Shown here: positions 17,894 through 27,993 of the stretch, in pieces | Position numbering within the stretch: the first letter of the stretch is position 1 | How the letters are laid out: the number at the start of each line of letters is the position of its first letter | Assembly: GCF_000196675.2 (NCBI RefSeq) | Contig: NC_015312.1 | Span: 5,968,501 to 6,032,500, forward strand | Reading direction: 5' to 3' | DNA: 64,000 bases | Origin: Pseudonocardia benzenivorans CB1190 | GTDB lineage: Bacteria; Actinomycetota; Actinomycetes; Mycobacteriales; Pseudonocardiaceae | The notes under the pieces: model-generated | The model's database searches: none | What the model saw: only the letters and a program-made list of their open reading frames with translations | Told to the model about the DNA's origin: nothing | Translations under genes and position numbers: made by a program

Positions 17894-19435
17894 TCAGCGC
17901 CTGCGCGCCTTGGCCTTCTTCGGCGGCGGCAGGGCGCCCTCGGCGCGCAGCTTGGCGGCGTGCGCGGCCAGGGCGTCGACGAGCGTCGGCACCCGGGCCT
18001 CCTCGGGCTGCACGTCGACACGCAGCCCGAACTCGCGCGCGGTCTCGGCGGTGGCCGGGCCGATGCAGGCGACGATCGTGCGGGCGTGCGGCTTGCCCGC
18101 GATGCCCACCAGGTTGCGGACGGTCGACGACGAGGTGAAGCACACCGCGTCGAAGCCGCCGGTCTTGATGGCCTCGCGGATCGGCGCGGGCGGCGGGGCG
18201 GCCCGGACGGTCCGGTAGGCGGTCACGTCGTCGATCTCCCAGCCGCGGTCGCGCAGACCGGCGGCGAGGGTCTCGGTGGCGATGTCGGCCCGCGGGAGCA
18301 GCACCCGGTCGACCGGGTCGAGGATGTCGTCGTAGGGCGGGAAGATCTCCAGCAGGCCCTCGGAGGTGGACTGCTGCGCCTCGTCGATGTCCGGCACGAT
18401 CTCCGGGACGATGCCGAAGGCGCGCACCTTCTCCGCCGTCGCGGCGCCGACGCAGGCGATCTTCACGCCGGAGAACGCGCGGGCGTCGAGGCCGAACTCG
18501 GCGAACTTCTCCCAGACCGCACGCACCGCGTTGGTCGAGGTGAAGACGACCCACTGGTAGCGGCCGTCGACCAGGCCCTTGACCGCGCGTTCCATCTGCG
18601 TGGGCGACCGGGGCGGCTCCACCGCGATGGTGGGCACCTCCTCCGGGATCGCGCCGTGCACGCGCAGCCGGTCGCTCATCGCGCCCGCCTGGTCCTTGGT
18701 GCGCGGGACGAGCACGCGCCAGCCGTAGAGCGCGCGCGACTCCCACCAGGACAGCTCGGCGCGCTGGGCGACGTCGCGCCCGACCGAGAGCACGAGCGGG
18801 CCCTCGAGGTCGGCGCCGTCGGCGGCCAGCCCGGCGAGGGTCGAGTCGACGGTCTTCTGCGTGTTGCGGGTGCCGCCCGCCGTGATCGCGACCGGGGTCT
18901 CGGCGGCGACGCCCTGGTCGGTCAGCGCGACGGCGACCTCGCCCAGGTGCGCGGCGGTCGCGTGCAGCACGAGGGTGCCGGGCACCGACGCGATGCGCGC
19001 CCAGTCGACGCCCGCGCGGACGTCGGCCTCGACGTGGCCCGAGCCGAGCGGTACGCCGGCGTACGCGGGGACCGCGGTGCCCGCGGGCACCCCGGGGACG
19101 ACGTCGAACGGCACGCCCGCCTTGGCGACGGCCTGCGCCTCCGCGATGACGGCGTCGGTGGTCAGCGGGTCGCCGCTCACCAGGCGCGTGACCGCGCGGC
19201 CCGCGGTGGCCTCGGCGACCAGCTCGGCCGCGACGTCGGCAGGCTGCCCGACGGCGGGGCGCAGCTCGGCGCCCTCGGCCACGAGCGCGGTGATCTCCTC
19301 CGCCACGTCGGGGTCCATGACGACCAGCGGCGCCGCGGCGAGCGCGGCACGCGCGCGCACGGTGAGCAGCCCGGGGTCGCCCGGGCCACTGCCCACGAAG
19401 GCGATCCGGCCGGGCGTTGGTGTTGCCTTGTTCAT
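17894..19435 (-). CDS. hemD: Fused uroporphyrinogen-III C-methyltransferase / uroporphyrinogen-III synthase
   Basis: A 513-residue bifunctional protein. Residues ~8-250 are a SAM-dependent methyltransferase ([55 protein letters not shown]), related to CobA/CysG and making precorrin-2 toward siroheme or cobalamin. Residues ~260-500 are HemD, which closes and inverts the tetrapyrrole ring ([58 protein letters not shown]). A basic Lys/Arg tail ends the protein. This fusion is usual in actinobacteria. The ATG overlaps the hemC stop by 4 nt, so it belongs to the rex-hemACD operon. Confidence 0.93.
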   Translation of the reverse strand: MNKATPTPGRIAFVGSGPGDPGLLTVRARAALAAAPLVVMDPDVAEEITALVAEGAELRPAVGQPADVAAELVAEATAGRAVTRLVSGDPLTTDAVIAEAQAVAKAGVPFDVVPGVPAGTAVPAYAGVPLGSGHVEADVRAGVDWARIASVPGTLVLHATAAHLGEVAVALTDQGVAAETPVAITAGGTRNTQKTVDSTLAGLAADGADLEGPLVLSVGRDVAQRAELSWWESRALYGWRVLVPRTKDQAGAMSDRLRVHGAIPEEVPTIAVEPPRSPTQMERAVKGLVDGRYQWVVFTSTNAVRAVWEKFAEFGLDARAFSGVKIACVGAATAEKVRAFGIVPEIVPDIDEAQQSTSEGLLEIFPPYDDILDPVDRVLLPRADIATETLAAGLRDRGWEIDDVTAYRTVRAAPPPAPIREAIKTGGFDAVCFTSSSTVRNLVGIAGKPHARTIVACIGPATAETAREFGLRVDVQPEEARVPTLVDALAAHAAKLRAEGALPPPKKAKARRR

Positions 19436-20415
19436 TCGGAACTCCCGATCCAGCGGTTCTCCTGGCGCCCGGCCGTTCCCGGCAACGTGTCGGCGCCCAT
19501 GTCGAGAAGCTCCGCGGCCAGTGCCGCGCCGAGCTTCTCGGCGTCGTCGATGTCTCCTGTGACGGAGGCGCGCAGCAGCGCTCCGTCCGCGGTGCCGACC
19601 ACCGCGCGCAGCGACAGCCGGTCCACCACCCGTCCCGCGTCGTCGAGGTCGGACACGACGTCGGCGAGCGCGCCGATCGGCGCGGTGCAGCCAGCCTCCA
19701 GGGATGCGAGGACGGCGCGCTCGGCGGTGACGGCCGCGCGGGCCGCCGGATCGTCGAGCAGCGCGGTGAGCGCGAGCGCGAGCCCGTGCTCGGTGCTGCC
19801 GGGCACACCGGCCCGGCACTCCACGGCCAGCGCGCCCTGGGCGGGCGCGGGCAGCATCTGCACGGGTTCGAGCAGCTCGGTGGCCTCGCCGATGCGCCCG
19901 AGACGGCGCAGCCCGGCCGCGGCGACGATCACGCCGTCGAGCTCGCCCGAGGTGACCTTGCCGATCCGGGTGTCGACGTTGCCGCGGATGGGCACGACCT
20001 CCAGCCCCAGGCCGAGTGCCTGCAGCTGCGCGGTGCGCCGCGCCGAGCCGGTGCCGACGCGCGATCCCGCCGGCAGCTCGCCGAGGACCTTCCCGTCGCG
20101 CGCCACGAGCGCGTCGCGCGGGTCCTCCCGGCCGGGGACGGCCACGAGCGTGAGCCGGGGGTCGGGCGCGGTCGGCAGGTCCTTGTACGAGTGGATGGCG
20201 ACGTCGACCTCACCGGAGGCGACGGCATCGCGTACCGCGGAGACGAAGACGCCGACGCCCAGCTCGGCGACGGGCGCGCCGGAGCGGTCGCCCACCGTCG
20301 AGACCGGGACGAGCTCGACGGTGTGGCCCGCCGCCCGCAGCCGGTCGGCGATCTGCCCGGACTGCGCCATCGCGAGCGCGCTCGGCCGGGTGCCGATGCG
20401 CAGCACGGGGGTCAT
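19432..20415 (-). CDS. hemC: Hydroxymethylbilane synthase (porphobilinogen deaminase) HemC
   Basis: A 327-residue enzyme that links four porphobilinogen units into hydroxymethylbilane. Key blocks are [13 protein letters not shown] (6-18), HSYKDLPTA (75-83), GSARRTAQL (123-131), [10 protein letters not shown] (144-153) and [11 protein letters not shown], where Cys243 carries the dipyrromethane cofactor. The ATG and TGA overlap hemA and hemD by 4 nt each, so the three genes are translationally coupled. Confidence 0.96.
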   Translation of the reverse strand: MTPVLRIGTRPSALAMAQSGQIADRLRAAGHTVELVPVSTVGDRSGAPVAELGVGVFVSAVRDAVASGEVDVAIHSYKDLPTAPDPRLTLVAVPGREDPRDALVARDGKVLGELPAGSRVGTGSARRTAQLQALGLGLEVVPIRGNVDTRIGKVTSGELDGVIVAAAGLRRLGRIGEATELLEPVQMLPAPAQGALAVECRAGVPGSTEHGLALALTALLDDPAARAAVTAERAVLASLEAGCTAPIGALADVVSDLDDAGRVVDRLSLRAVVGTADGALLRASVTGDIDDAEKLGAALAAELLDMGADTLPGTAGRQENRWIGSSE

Positions 20416-21824
20416 GTGGCCGCCTCCCCGTCGCCCGCGTCGCGGAACTCGACGCCCAGCGCGGCGGCGACGTCGTCGCCGGGGCGGGCGGTGGTCCCGG
20501 ACAGGCCGGGGGTCGCGACGGCCGCGGTGGTCTGCGGGTCGAGCTCGAAAAGCATCCGCAGCGCCTGGGCGTAGGTGTCGCCGTCGGGGCCCTCGGCGAG
20601 ACGTTTGACCTGCACCGTCGGGGTGTGCAGCAGTTTGTCGACGACGCGGCGCACAGTCCGCGCGAACTCCGCGCGCACGGCGGGCTCCACGTGCGGCAGC
20701 CGCGAGTCCAGCCGCAGCAGCTCGGCGTCGACGACCTCGGACGCGCGGCGGCGCAGCGCCGTCACGGTCGGCGTGACCTCCGCGGACCGCTGCGCGGCGA
20801 GGTAGGCCTGCGCCTCGTCGGAGACGATCGAGCGGGCCGCGGCGACGGCGTCGACGCCGGTGACGTCGATCCGGTCGGTGAGCCTGCGCTGCAACGTCTC
20901 CAGATCGACGACGGCGACCCCGGGGACACCGGCGACCGCCGGGTCGACGTCGCGCGGCAGACCCAGGTCGCACACGACGAGCGGGCGGTCGGCGCCCGCC
21001 CGGGCCGCGGCGACGTCGGCCGCCCCGACGACGGTCCCGATGGAGCCGGTGCACGTGACGAGCACGTCGGCGTCGGCGAGCTCGGCACGCAGCGCCTCGA
21101 GCGCGCCGGCCCTCGCGGGGGTGCCCGCCTCCAGGGTCTTCCCGGCCAGCCGCTCGGCGCGTTCCGGCGACCGGTTGAGCACGACGATCTCGGCGGCGCC
21201 CGCGCGGCGCAGGTGGGCGGCGGCCAGCGCACCCATCGCGCCGGCACCGACGACGACCGCCTTGACCCCGAGCAGGTCGCCGGGCTCGCGGTCCAGGTCG
21301 CGGGCGGCGTCGGCCAGCGCCTCGGAGACGACGGACGCGCCGGCGTCGTCGATCCCGGTGCTCGCGTGCACCCGCTTGCCGACGCGCAGCGCCTGCTGCG
21401 AGAGCTCGTGCAGCACGCGCCCGACGGTGCCGGCCTCGTCGGCCACCGCGTAGGCGGAGCGGAGCTGGCCCAGGATCTGCGACTCGCCCACGACCATCGA
21501 GTCGAGGCCCGACGACACCGCGAACAGGTGCTGTACCGCCGACGCCGCGTAGTGGACGTAGAGATGGTCGGTCAGCTCGGCGAGCGGGAGGCCCGAGTGC
21601 CGGGCCAGCACGCCGGAGACGTCGGTCAGCCCGCCGTGGAACGCGTCGACGACCGCGTAGGCCTCGATCCGGTTGCACGTGGCGAGCAGCACGACCTCGC
21701 TGACGTGCTCGGCACGCAGCATCTCGTCGAGCAGCTTGGGTACGTCGTCGGCCCCGACCGTCGCCCGCTCGAGGAGCGCGACGGGCGCGGTCCGGTGGGA
21801 CATACCCACGACCAGCACACTCAC
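20412..21824 (-). CDS. hemA: Glutamyl-tRNA reductase HemA
   Basis: A 470-residue, NADPH-dependent enzyme that reduces glutamyl-tRNA(Glu) to glutamate-1-semialdehyde, the first committed heme step. The nucleophilic Cys50 is in [18 protein letters not shown] is at 9-15, the nucleotide-binding [13 protein letters not shown] lies near the middle, and a C-terminal helical dimerisation region follows. The GTG start lies 2 nt after the rex stop. It pairs functionally with hemL at 12.3-13.7 kb (C5 pathway). Control by Rex is expected from the operator at 22787. Confidence 0.95.
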   Translation of the reverse strand: MSVLVVGMSHRTAPVALLERATVGADDVPKLLDEMLRAEHVSEVVLLATCNRIEAYAVVDAFHGGLTDVSGVLARHSGLPLAELTDHLYVHYAASAVQHLFAVSSGLDSMVVGESQILGQLRSAYAVADEAGTVGRVLHELSQQALRVGKRVHASTGIDDAGASVVSEALADAARDLDREPGDLLGVKAVVVGAGAMGALAAAHLRRAGAAEIVVLNRSPERAERLAGKTLEAGTPARAGALEALRAELADADVLVTCTGSIGTVVGAADVAAARAGADRPLVVCDLGLPRDVDPAVAGVPGVAVVDLETLQRRLTDRIDVTGVDAVAAARSIVSDEAQAYLAAQRSAEVTPTVTALRRRASEVVDAELLRLDSRLPHVEPAVRAEFARTVRRVVDKLLHTPTVQVKRLAEGPDGDTYAQALRMLFELDPQTTAAVATPGLSGTTARPGDDVAAALGVEFRDAGDGEAAT

Positions 21825-21826
21825 CG

Positions 21827-22663
21827 CTACGACACCGCCGTTCCGTTGACGGCCTCGTGACCCCCGGTGGGCCCGCTGCCGTTGGTGGGCAGGGCGGCGA
21901 CGGGCGCGGCCGAGCCCTCGAGCACCCCCGCGGCCTCGGCCTCGCGGCGCCGGGCGACGTGGAAGGCCAGGACCTGCAGCTCGACGGCCAGGTCGACCTT
22001 GCGCACCTCGACCTGCGGCGGGACCTGCAGGACCACCGGGGCGAAGTTCAGGATGCACCGCACACCGGCCGCGACCAGCTGGTCGCACACCGACTGTGCG
22101 GCGGGGCCGGGCGTGGCGACCAGACCGATCGTCACCCCCCGCTCCCCGCACACCCGCGGGATGTCGCGGACGTGCTCCACCAGGATTCCGTTGATGTGGA
22201 TACCCACGAGATCGGGATCGATGTCGAAGAGGGCGGTGACGGGGAACCCGCGGCCGCCGAAGCCGCCGTAGCCCGCCAGCGCGTGCCCGAGGTTGCCGAT
22301 CCCGACGACCGCGACGGCCTGCTGCTCGTCGAGACCGAGGGTGCGCTCGATCTGGTGGTGCAGCGAGCGCACCTCGTAGCCGACGCCGCGGATGCCGTAC
22401 GACCCGATGTAGGACAGGTCCTTGCGCAGCTTCGCGGAGTTGACCCCGCTGACGGTGGCCAGTTCCTCGCTCGAGACGGTGTCCGCGCCCTGCTCGGCGA
22501 GCTCGCCGAGCATGCGCAGGTACACCGCGAGCCGGGCGACGGTGGCTTCGGGGATCGCGCGCGTGACCGGGGCGGCAGTGCCGGTCCGACCGGCCCTGCC
22601 GTCGATGCTGCCCGTGCCGTTCGCGCCGGTCCCGGGGCGACCGGCGTGCGGCGGCAACGTCAC
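21827..22663 (-). CDS. rex: Redox-sensing transcriptional repressor Rex
   Basis: A 278-residue repressor that senses the NADH/NAD+ ratio. After a ~35-residue Gly/Pro/Thr-rich leader comes the winged helix ([23 protein letters not shown]...[28 protein letters not shown] split over ~38-95). The Rossmann domain begins at [22 protein letters not shown] 22663 is chosen because GAGGAG stands 8-10 nt before it. Rex classically controls respiratory and heme genes; here hemA follows after 2 nt, as in the Streptomyces rex-hemACD operon. The C-terminal ~35 residues are Ala/Gly/Pro-rich and non-conserved. Confidence 0.94.
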   Translation of the reverse strand: MTLPPHAGRPGTGANGTGSIDGRAGRTGTAAPVTRAIPEATVARLAVYLRMLGELAEQGADTVSSEELATVSGVNSAKLRKDLSYIGSYGIRGVGYEVRSLHHQIERTLGLDEQQAVAVVGIGNLGHALAGYGGFGGRGFPVTALFDIDPDLVGIHINGILVEHVRDIPRVCGERGVTIGLVATPGPAAQSVCDQLVAAGVRCILNFAPVVLQVPPQVEVRKVDLAVELQVLAFHVARRREAEAAGVLEGSAAPVAALPTNGSGPTGGHEAVNGTAVS

Positions 22664-22786
22664 GCTGGCGTCTCCTCGAGTTCGCCCGGCCGCATGCTTC
22701 CGCGACCGGTTCCGGCTCGCCGCACCCTGCAGGAGGACGCCCGGGGAACCGGGGCCTGCGGGCGGCGATGCCGACACGGTAGCCGC

Positions 22787-22804
22787 TTGTGAAGGCCCGC
22801 ACAA
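22787..22804. promoter_or_regulatory. Rex operator (ROP-type) upstream of rex
   Basis: TTGTGAAGGCCCGCACAA is an 18-bp inverted repeat, TTGTG-N8-CACAA. It has the spacing of the Streptomyces ROP consensus TTGTGAAnnnnTTCACAA and keeps the AA after the left arm. It lies 123 bp before the rex GTG in a lower-GC promoter stretch. It suggests that Rex represses its own operon when NADH is low relative to NAD+. The match is visible in the sequence; binding is inferred. Confidence 0.85.
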
Positions 22805-22946
22805 AGTTGCGATCTTGGTCCGCGACGTGCTCCTCCACGCGCGGCGCGCCCGCGACCGGTGGGCGTGCCGAACGTGCCGCTCACCGCCGTGTGACAGCGG
22901 TGCTCCACGCCGGGCGTGACGGGCCTCGCACCCCGCTCACGCGCGA

Positions 22947-22978
22947 CTCCCGCCGGCCGCGAGGGCGGCCGGCGGGAG
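22947..22978. terminator. Perfect 14-bp hairpin terminator after the fasciclin gene
   Basis: CTCCCGCCGGCCGC (22947-22960) pairs with GCGGCCGGCGGGAG (22965-22978) around a GAGG loop, 21 nt past the stop of the minus-strand fasciclin gene. It also shields the rex promoter at 22.7-22.8 kb from read-through. Confidence 0.85.
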
Positions 22979-22999
22979 CCGGAGGGCAGTGCGCGAACG

Positions 23000-23683
23000 T
23001 CAGCTCGCCGGCATCAGGACCTTGTCGATGACGAAGACGGTGGCGTTCTTCGTCGGGATGTTGCCGCAGAGGACGGTGGCCGTGTCGCCCTTGCCGTCGG
23101 TGATCGTCGGCGCGGTCGGCGTGCCGCCGATCTTGAGGGTGCCGCCGGCGAGCTGGGTGGTCCGGCCGGCGGCGACGAGCGACTCGGCGTCGTAGCGCGT
23201 GCCGACGACGTGGTACTGCAGCAGCGCGCCCAGCTTGTTGGGGTCGGCCAGCAGCGCGTTGAACGCGGTGTCCCCGAGCTGCTGCTGCACGGCCTGGAAC
23301 GCGGGGTCGGCCGGGGCGAAGACGGTGACGCCCTGCTGGGCGTTGAGCGTGTCCGCGAGGCCCGGCACCGCGCCGATGGCCTTGGTCAGCGTGGTGAGCA
23401 GCGGGTTGCTCGACGCCGCGGTCGCGACGGGCTGCGCGCCCATGTCGCTGAGCGAGCCGGGGGCGTCGCCCTGCGGCAGCTGCGAGCAGGCCGGACCGAA
23501 GACGTCGGCCTGAGTGGTGACGCCGTCGTCCGGCGTGGTCGCCGGGGCGCTGGGCGCCGCGGGGGCCACGGCCGACGACGATGCGGCCTGGGTGGACGGG
23601 GCCTCGTTGTTGGAGCAGGCGGCGACGGCGACGGTCAGGGCTGCCATGACACCGACCGCGGCGATCCTGGAGAGCGTGCGCAC
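23000..23683 (-). CDS. Fasciclin (FAS1) domain lipoprotein
   Basis: A 227-residue, cell-surface lipoprotein resembling the mycobacterial MPT70/MPT83 type. The signal peptide ends in the lipobox VAAC (Cys ~23). A Ser/Ala/Pro/Thr linker follows to ~55. The FAS1 domain spans ~85-225 with GVTVFAPADPAFQAV (H1 box), LLQYHVVGTRY and a final VFVIDKVLMP (H2 box). Two further cysteines (FGPACSQLP and TVLCGNIP) may form a disulfide. It is probably involved in adhesion or envelope function. The GTG start has an excellent GAGGAGG ribosome binding site. Confidence 0.88.
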   Translation of the reverse strand: MRTLSRIAAVGVMAALTVAVAACSNNEAPSTQAASSSAVAPAAPSAPATTPDDGVTTQADVFGPACSQLPQGDAPGSLSDMGAQPVATAASSNPLLTTLTKAIGAVPGLADTLNAQQGVTVFAPADPAFQAVQQQLGDTAFNALLADPNKLGALLQYHVVGTRYDAESLVAAGRTTQLAGGTLKIGGTPTAPTITDGKGDTATVLCGNIPTKNATVFVIDKVLMPAS

Positions 23684-23800
23684 GGGTTCCTCCTCGAGCG
23701 GGGCCGGGCCGTCCGGCCTCGTGTCATGGCGTTCGATTTCGCGTCAAAGGTGGTTCATTCTGGTTGGTAACGAATTGGTAACGTCGACGGGGTGCCCGGC

Positions 23801-25621
23801 TCACCGCACCGTGAAGATCGTCGCGGGCCAGCCCGTCGCACCGTCGGGGACCGGGTCCGCCCGCTGCTCGACCTGGGTCTGCCCCTCCCCGTCGGTGGCC
23901 CTGCACTGCACCGTGTGGCTGCCGGGGCCCAGGTCGAACGTCGTCCGCCACATCCGCCATGTCGCGCCCGAGACGTCGGCCGCGAGCGCCGCCTGCTGCC
24001 AGGGCCCGCCGTCCACGCGCACCTCGACCTTCGACACCCCGCGCGGCTGCGACCACGCGATGCCGGCGACCGTCACCTGCCCCGCGGGCACCGTCGCGAA
24101 GCCGCCGGGGAGGTCGATGCGCGCCTCCGTCTTGATCGGCGCCTCCTGGGCCCAGCCGTTGTCGACCCAGTAGCCCTGCTGCGCGGCGAACGTCGTCAGT
24201 TCCATGTCGGTGATCCACTTGGTGGCCGACACGTACCCGTAGAGACCCGGCACGACCATCCGCACCGGGAAGCCGTGCTCGGGCGGCAGCGCCTCACCGT
24301 TCATGCCGACGACGAGCATCGCGTCACGGTCGGGCTCCATCACGACGTCGGTCGGGGTGCCGCAGGTCCAGCCGTCGCTGCTGGTGCAGAAGAGCTGGTC
24401 GGCGCCGGCCTGCACGCCGAGCTCGGTCAGCAGGTCACGCAGCGGCGTCCCGACGAACGTCGCCGTCGAGATCAGCGAGCCACCGACCTCGTTGGACACG
24501 CACGTCATCGTGACGGTCTTCTCGATCATCGGCCGCGACATCAGGTCGTCGAAGCTCAGCGTGCGCTCCGTCCCGACCATGCCGTGGATCCGCAGGCTCC
24601 AGTCCGACGCCTGCAGCGCAGGCACCCGCAGCGCCGTGTCGATCCGGTAGAAGTCGCTGTTCGCCGTGACGAACGGGGTCGTGCCCAGCTCGGCCGCGAA
24701 GTCGGCGCCCGGCGGGATCGCCGGGGCGCGCCGCACGACGTCCAGCCCGGCCAGCCGGGCCGTCACGTCCGCCCTGGACTGCCCGACGCCGCGCCCGAGC
24801 GCGACGCCGCCGGCACCGGCCAGGAGCGCGCCGATCCCGACGGCCGCCGAGGTGCCCACGAGCATCCCGCGCCGGGAGACGGCCGGACCGCCGCCCTTCC
24901 CCGTGCCGGACGGCCGGGTCCCCGGCGTGCCGGTGGCCGGCGTCCCGAGGCGGCCGTCGCCGGAACTGCCCTCCGCCGCGCCGCCGTGCCGGCGGCCGTC
25001 CTCCCGGGTGCCACTCGTCTCGGCCGCCGCGGCGCCTGCCTTGTCCGTGCCGGTCGTCTCCGAGGCGGTCCGGTCCGTCGCGGCCCTGTCCGTCGCGGCC
25101 CTGCCCGTGGCAGACCTCTCGGTGGCGGCCCGCTCGGCGGCGACCTCCAGCGCCAGCCGGTGCAGCCGCCGGAACACCGGCACGCCGACGGCGATCGAGG
25201 CCGCTGGGGCGATGACGTCGAGCGGTGCGAACGTCGGCGCCACCGCGACGGCGGCCAGGCCGAGCAGCCCGAGCACGCTGATGGTCACCACACCCGGGCG
25301 CGGGACCCGCCGCGAGGCGAACCCGGCCAGCGCGGACACGACCAGCATCACGACGGCGATCCCCACGAGCAGGACCGTCTTGTCGTGCGTGCCGAACGCC
25401 GACTTGGCGAACTCGACCAGTGGCTGCGGCGAGAGCCGGATGACCTCGTCGCCGACGGCGACATAAGGGGAGGAACCCGGCGAGACGAACCCCGCCACCA
25501 GGTGACCCGCGCCGACGGCCGCCGCGACGGACAGCACGCCGATGCCGGCGGCGAGTGCGCCGGGGATCGTCGGAGGCGTCGCCGTGCTGCCGGACGGGCG
25601 TCGCGCTGCCGTGGTCGTCAT
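23801..25621 (-). CDS. Membrane-anchored sulfite-oxidase-type molybdopterin oxidoreductase
   Basis: A 606-residue protein. Residues ~20-150 hold about four hydrophobic helices. Residues ~155-247 are a Thr/Ala/Gly/Arg-rich linker. SRRGMLVG (249-256) followed by a helix (~257-277) resembles a twin-arginine signal inside the protein. Residues ~300-500 are a sulfite-oxidase Moco domain, with Cys374 in TMTCVSNEVGG as the expected molybdenum ligand and PVRMVVPGLYGYVSAKW-like wording. Residues ~510-606 are the dimerisation domain (WSQPRGVSKVEVRVDGGPWQ). The donor and acceptor are unknown. A partial modC gene near 63-64 kb could supply molybdate. The ATG is preceded by AAGGA. Confidence 0.88.
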   Translation of the reverse strand: MTTTAARRPSGSTATPPTIPGALAAGIGVLSVAAAVGAGHLVAGFVSPGSSPYVAVGDEVIRLSPQPLVEFAKSAFGTHDKTVLLVGIAVVMLVVSALAGFASRRVPRPGVVTISVLGLLGLAAVAVAPTFAPLDVIAPAASIAVGVPVFRRLHRLALEVAAERAATERSATGRAATDRAATDRTASETTGTDKAGAAAAETSGTREDGRRHGGAAEGSSGDGRLGTPATGTPGTRPSGTGKGGGPAVSRRGMLVGTSAAVGIGALLAGAGGVALGRGVGQSRADVTARLAGLDVVRRAPAIPPGADFAAELGTTPFVTANSDFYRIDTALRVPALQASDWSLRIHGMVGTERTLSFDDLMSRPMIEKTVTMTCVSNEVGGSLISTATFVGTPLRDLLTELGVQAGADQLFCTSSDGWTCGTPTDVVMEPDRDAMLVVGMNGEALPPEHGFPVRMVVPGLYGYVSATKWITDMELTTFAAQQGYWVDNGWAQEAPIKTEARIDLPGGFATVPAGQVTVAGIAWSQPRGVSKVEVRVDGGPWQQAALAADVSGATWRMWRTTFDLGPGSHTVQCRATDGEGQTQVEQRADPVPDGATGWPATIFTVR

Positions 25622-25694
25622 GGGAGATCCTTCGGACGGGGGCCGCCCGCGGTTCGGAACGGCCCGATCCGGAGCAGGCCCGCGCGGCTCCCGG

Positions 25695-25937
25695 TCAGCG
25701 TGCGAGTGCCGCGCGCAGCTCCTGCTCGTCGACCTTCCACGTGCCGTGCTCGGCACCGTCGACCAGCACGACCGGGATCCGGTCGCCGTACTCCGCGCGC
25801 AGCTCCGGGTCGGAGTCGACGTCGACCGCCGACCAGCTGACACCCAGGTCGCCGCAGACCCGCGCGACCTCCGCCTCGGCCCGCTCGCACGCCGAGCAGT
25901 TGACCCGCGTCAGCACCGTCACCCGGGCGTCCGTCAT
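25695..25937 (-). CDS. Glutaredoxin-family thiol protein
   Basis: An 80-residue thioredoxin-fold protein with active site CSAC (Cys14, Cys17) and the conserved IPVVLVDG cis-proline segment. In mycobacteria a similar small protein is encoded beside hemA. The ATG at 25937 has GAGAGG 6-8 nt upstream. It lies 73 bp before the molybdoenzyme gene on the same strand, so the two may be co-transcribed. In a mycothiol-using organism the true reductant is not obvious. Confidence 0.85.
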   Translation of the reverse strand: MTDARVTVLTRVNCSACERAEAEVARVCGDLGVSWSAVDVDSDPELRAEYGDRIPVVLVDGAEHGTWKVDEQELRAALAR

Positions 25938-25988
25938 CACTGCACCTCTCGTACACACGTCTCACTACGGAACGGACTCACGTCCGGC

Positions 25989-27617
25989 TCAGAGTGTGCG
26001 CCTGGCGACCTTGCCGGTCGGCGTCCGGGGCAGGGCGGCCACGAACTCGACGACCGCCGGCACCTTGAACCGGGCCAGTCGGGCGCGGCAGTGGTCGCGG
26101 ACGGCGTCGACGGTGAGCTCCGCCCCCTCCGCCGCGACGACGACCGCCTTGACGGCCTCGCCCGTCCGGTCGTCGGGCACACCGACGACCGCGGCCTCCA
26201 CGACGCCGTCGAGCTCGGCGAGCACCCGCTCGACCTCGCGCGGGTAGACGTTGAAGCCGTTGACGATCACCAGGTCCGACGACCGGTCCACCAGGTGCAG
26301 GTCGCCGTCGGCGTCGAGGTAGCCGACGTCGGCGGTGCGGAACCAGCCCTCGGCGTCGGGGCCGCCCTCGCCGTCGGGCCAGTACCCGGAGAACAGGTGC
26401 GGGCCGCGGGTCGCGACGAGGCCGGTGTCGCCGTCGTCGCTCCCGTCCTCCAGCTCCACGTCCTCGTCGGCATCGGCCGGGCGGGCGTCGACGGGGACCC
26501 CCTGCGCGTCGACCAGCCGGATCTCGACGCCGGGCAGCGGCCGCCCGACCGAGCCCGGCTTGGCCACGCCGCCGACGAGGGTGCTGGTCAGGACGGGGCC
26601 GCACTCGCTGAGCCCGTAGCCCTCGAAGAGGTCGAGGCCGGTGGCGTCCCGGAAGGCGGCGAGCCATTCACGTGGCAGCGGCGCCCCGCCCGACGTGCAC
26701 AACCGCACGCCGGCGAACGCGGCGCGCAGCGTCTCGGCGGGCAGGTCGAGCAGCGCCCGGTACATCGAGGGCACCCCGGCGACGACGCTGACCCGGTGCT
26801 CCGGGATCAGCTGCGCCGACCGCTCCGGGTCGAACCGGTCGGTCAGCACGACGGTCGCGCCGGCCCAGCACACCTGCAGCAGCCCGGCCGCCAGCCCGAA
26901 CACGTGGAACAGCGGCAGGGAGAGCAGCACCCGGTCGACGGCCGTGACCGGCGCCGGCCGCAGGGCCGCCTGCTGGGCCCGGTTGGCCAGCAGCGCGCGG
27001 TGCGAGAGCCGCACGCCGCGCGGCGTCCCGGTGGTCCCGGAGGTGTAGACGAGCAACGCGATCGCCTCGCCGCCGCGCGCCTCGCCGACACCCGCGCCCA
27101 CGCCGTCCGCGACACGCTCAGGACCGCTGCCGCTCACCGATCGTTCGCGACCGCTGCGCGCACCTCCCGTCGACGACACGTCGGGCGGCGCGAGGAACGT
27201 CGCCACCGAGCCGCCGTTGATCGACTCGGGGATGCGGCCGTCCGGGTCGCCGACGACCACTCTGGGTGAACAGCTCGACACCACGGCGCCGAGCTCTCGC
27301 GGGACCGAACGGGGCGCGACGGGCACCGCGACCGCGTCCGCCCGCAGCGCCCCGAACAAGGCCACGCACAGGGCGGCGCCGTTGTCGAGGCCGACGATCA
27401 CCCGGTCCCCGGGCGCGACGCCGGCCGCCCGCAGCCGCGCCGCCTCGTCGTCGACGGCGGCGTCGAACTCGGCCCAGGTCAGCGTGAGCGCGGCCGAGAC
27501 GTCGACGATCGCAGGGGCGTCGGGTGCCCGCTGCGCCGCGCGCCGGACGAGATCGGCGAGATGGGTCGGGACGTCGGCCCCGACCGTGCCGGGCGCCTCG
27601 TCCGGTCGGCTCTGCAC
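25989..27617 (-). CDS. AMP-dependent acyl-CoA synthetase/ligase
   Basis: A 542-residue, adenylate-forming enzyme. The phosphate-binding loop LVYTSGTTGTPRG lies in the middle, followed by LPLFHVFGL, FEGYGLSECGP (A5), TADVGYLDADGD (A7), VNGFNVYPREVE (A8) and a C-terminal PTGKVARR with the catalytic lysine. The substrate cannot be told; a fatty or aromatic acid is likely. A Ser/Gly/Arg-rich insert (~residues 175-205) precedes the phosphate loop, and another Asp/Glu-rich insert (~390-410) lies between A5 and A7. The start is GTG 27617 behind GAGGGAGAA. Confidence 0.85.
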   Translation of the reverse strand: MQSRPDEAPGTVGADVPTHLADLVRRAAQRAPDAPAIVDVSAALTLTWAEFDAAVDDEAARLRAAGVAPGDRVIVGLDNGAALCVALFGALRADAVAVPVAPRSVPRELGAVVSSCSPRVVVGDPDGRIPESINGGSVATFLAPPDVSSTGGARSGRERSVSGSGPERVADGVGAGVGEARGGEAIALLVYTSGTTGTPRGVRLSHRALLANRAQQAALRPAPVTAVDRVLLSLPLFHVFGLAAGLLQVCWAGATVVLTDRFDPERSAQLIPEHRVSVVAGVPSMYRALLDLPAETLRAAFAGVRLCTSGGAPLPREWLAAFRDATGLDLFEGYGLSECGPVLTSTLVGGVAKPGSVGRPLPGVEIRLVDAQGVPVDARPADADEDVELEDGSDDGDTGLVATRGPHLFSGYWPDGEGGPDAEGWFRTADVGYLDADGDLHLVDRSSDLVIVNGFNVYPREVERVLAELDGVVEAAVVGVPDDRTGEAVKAVVVAAEGAELTVDAVRDHCRARLARFKVPAVVEFVAALPRTPTGKVARRTL

Positions 27618-27993
27618 GGCGGTTCTCCCTCGGTCGCGCGACGGTCGGAACAAGCCCTGGCGAGTGTGGCAGAAGCCGGCGAGGAGGCTCGCCCGGAACG
27701 GCCCAACCGGCGCCACCCAGAGTGACGACGACCACTCGACGGCGCCAGAACCGTTCACCGTAAGTAGTCGTCCACTCACCGGATACCGCCGAGGACGACC
27801 GGCGGTGCGCCCTTGGGGGCCCCTCGATCGGTCGTATGCTCCGCCGCTACAAACGACCCAACGGCGGACCGGACGGTTCGACGCGAGAACTCACCCGAGG
27901 GAGTGGCATGCAGCCTGTCACCAGCGCACCGCCGGCGTCGCCGCCGTGCTCTGCCTGGGGGGCCGCCGCGGCCGGTGAGGCACGCCGCGAGCC
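27618..27993 (+). promoter_or_regulatory. Divergent promoter region before the sigma factor gene
   Basis: These 376 bp separate the minus-strand ligase from the plus-strand sigma gene. TTGGGG (27813-27818) and TATGCT (27835-27840), 16 bp apart, form a plausible promoter pointing toward the sigma gene. A single GTTCACC at about 27757 was noted but has no partner repeat. No gene is supported here. Confidence 0.4.

Noticed and set aside
17594-20608. 1004-codon plus-strand frame
   Set aside because: Antisense to hemD and hemC, which have complete conserved motifs on the minus strand.
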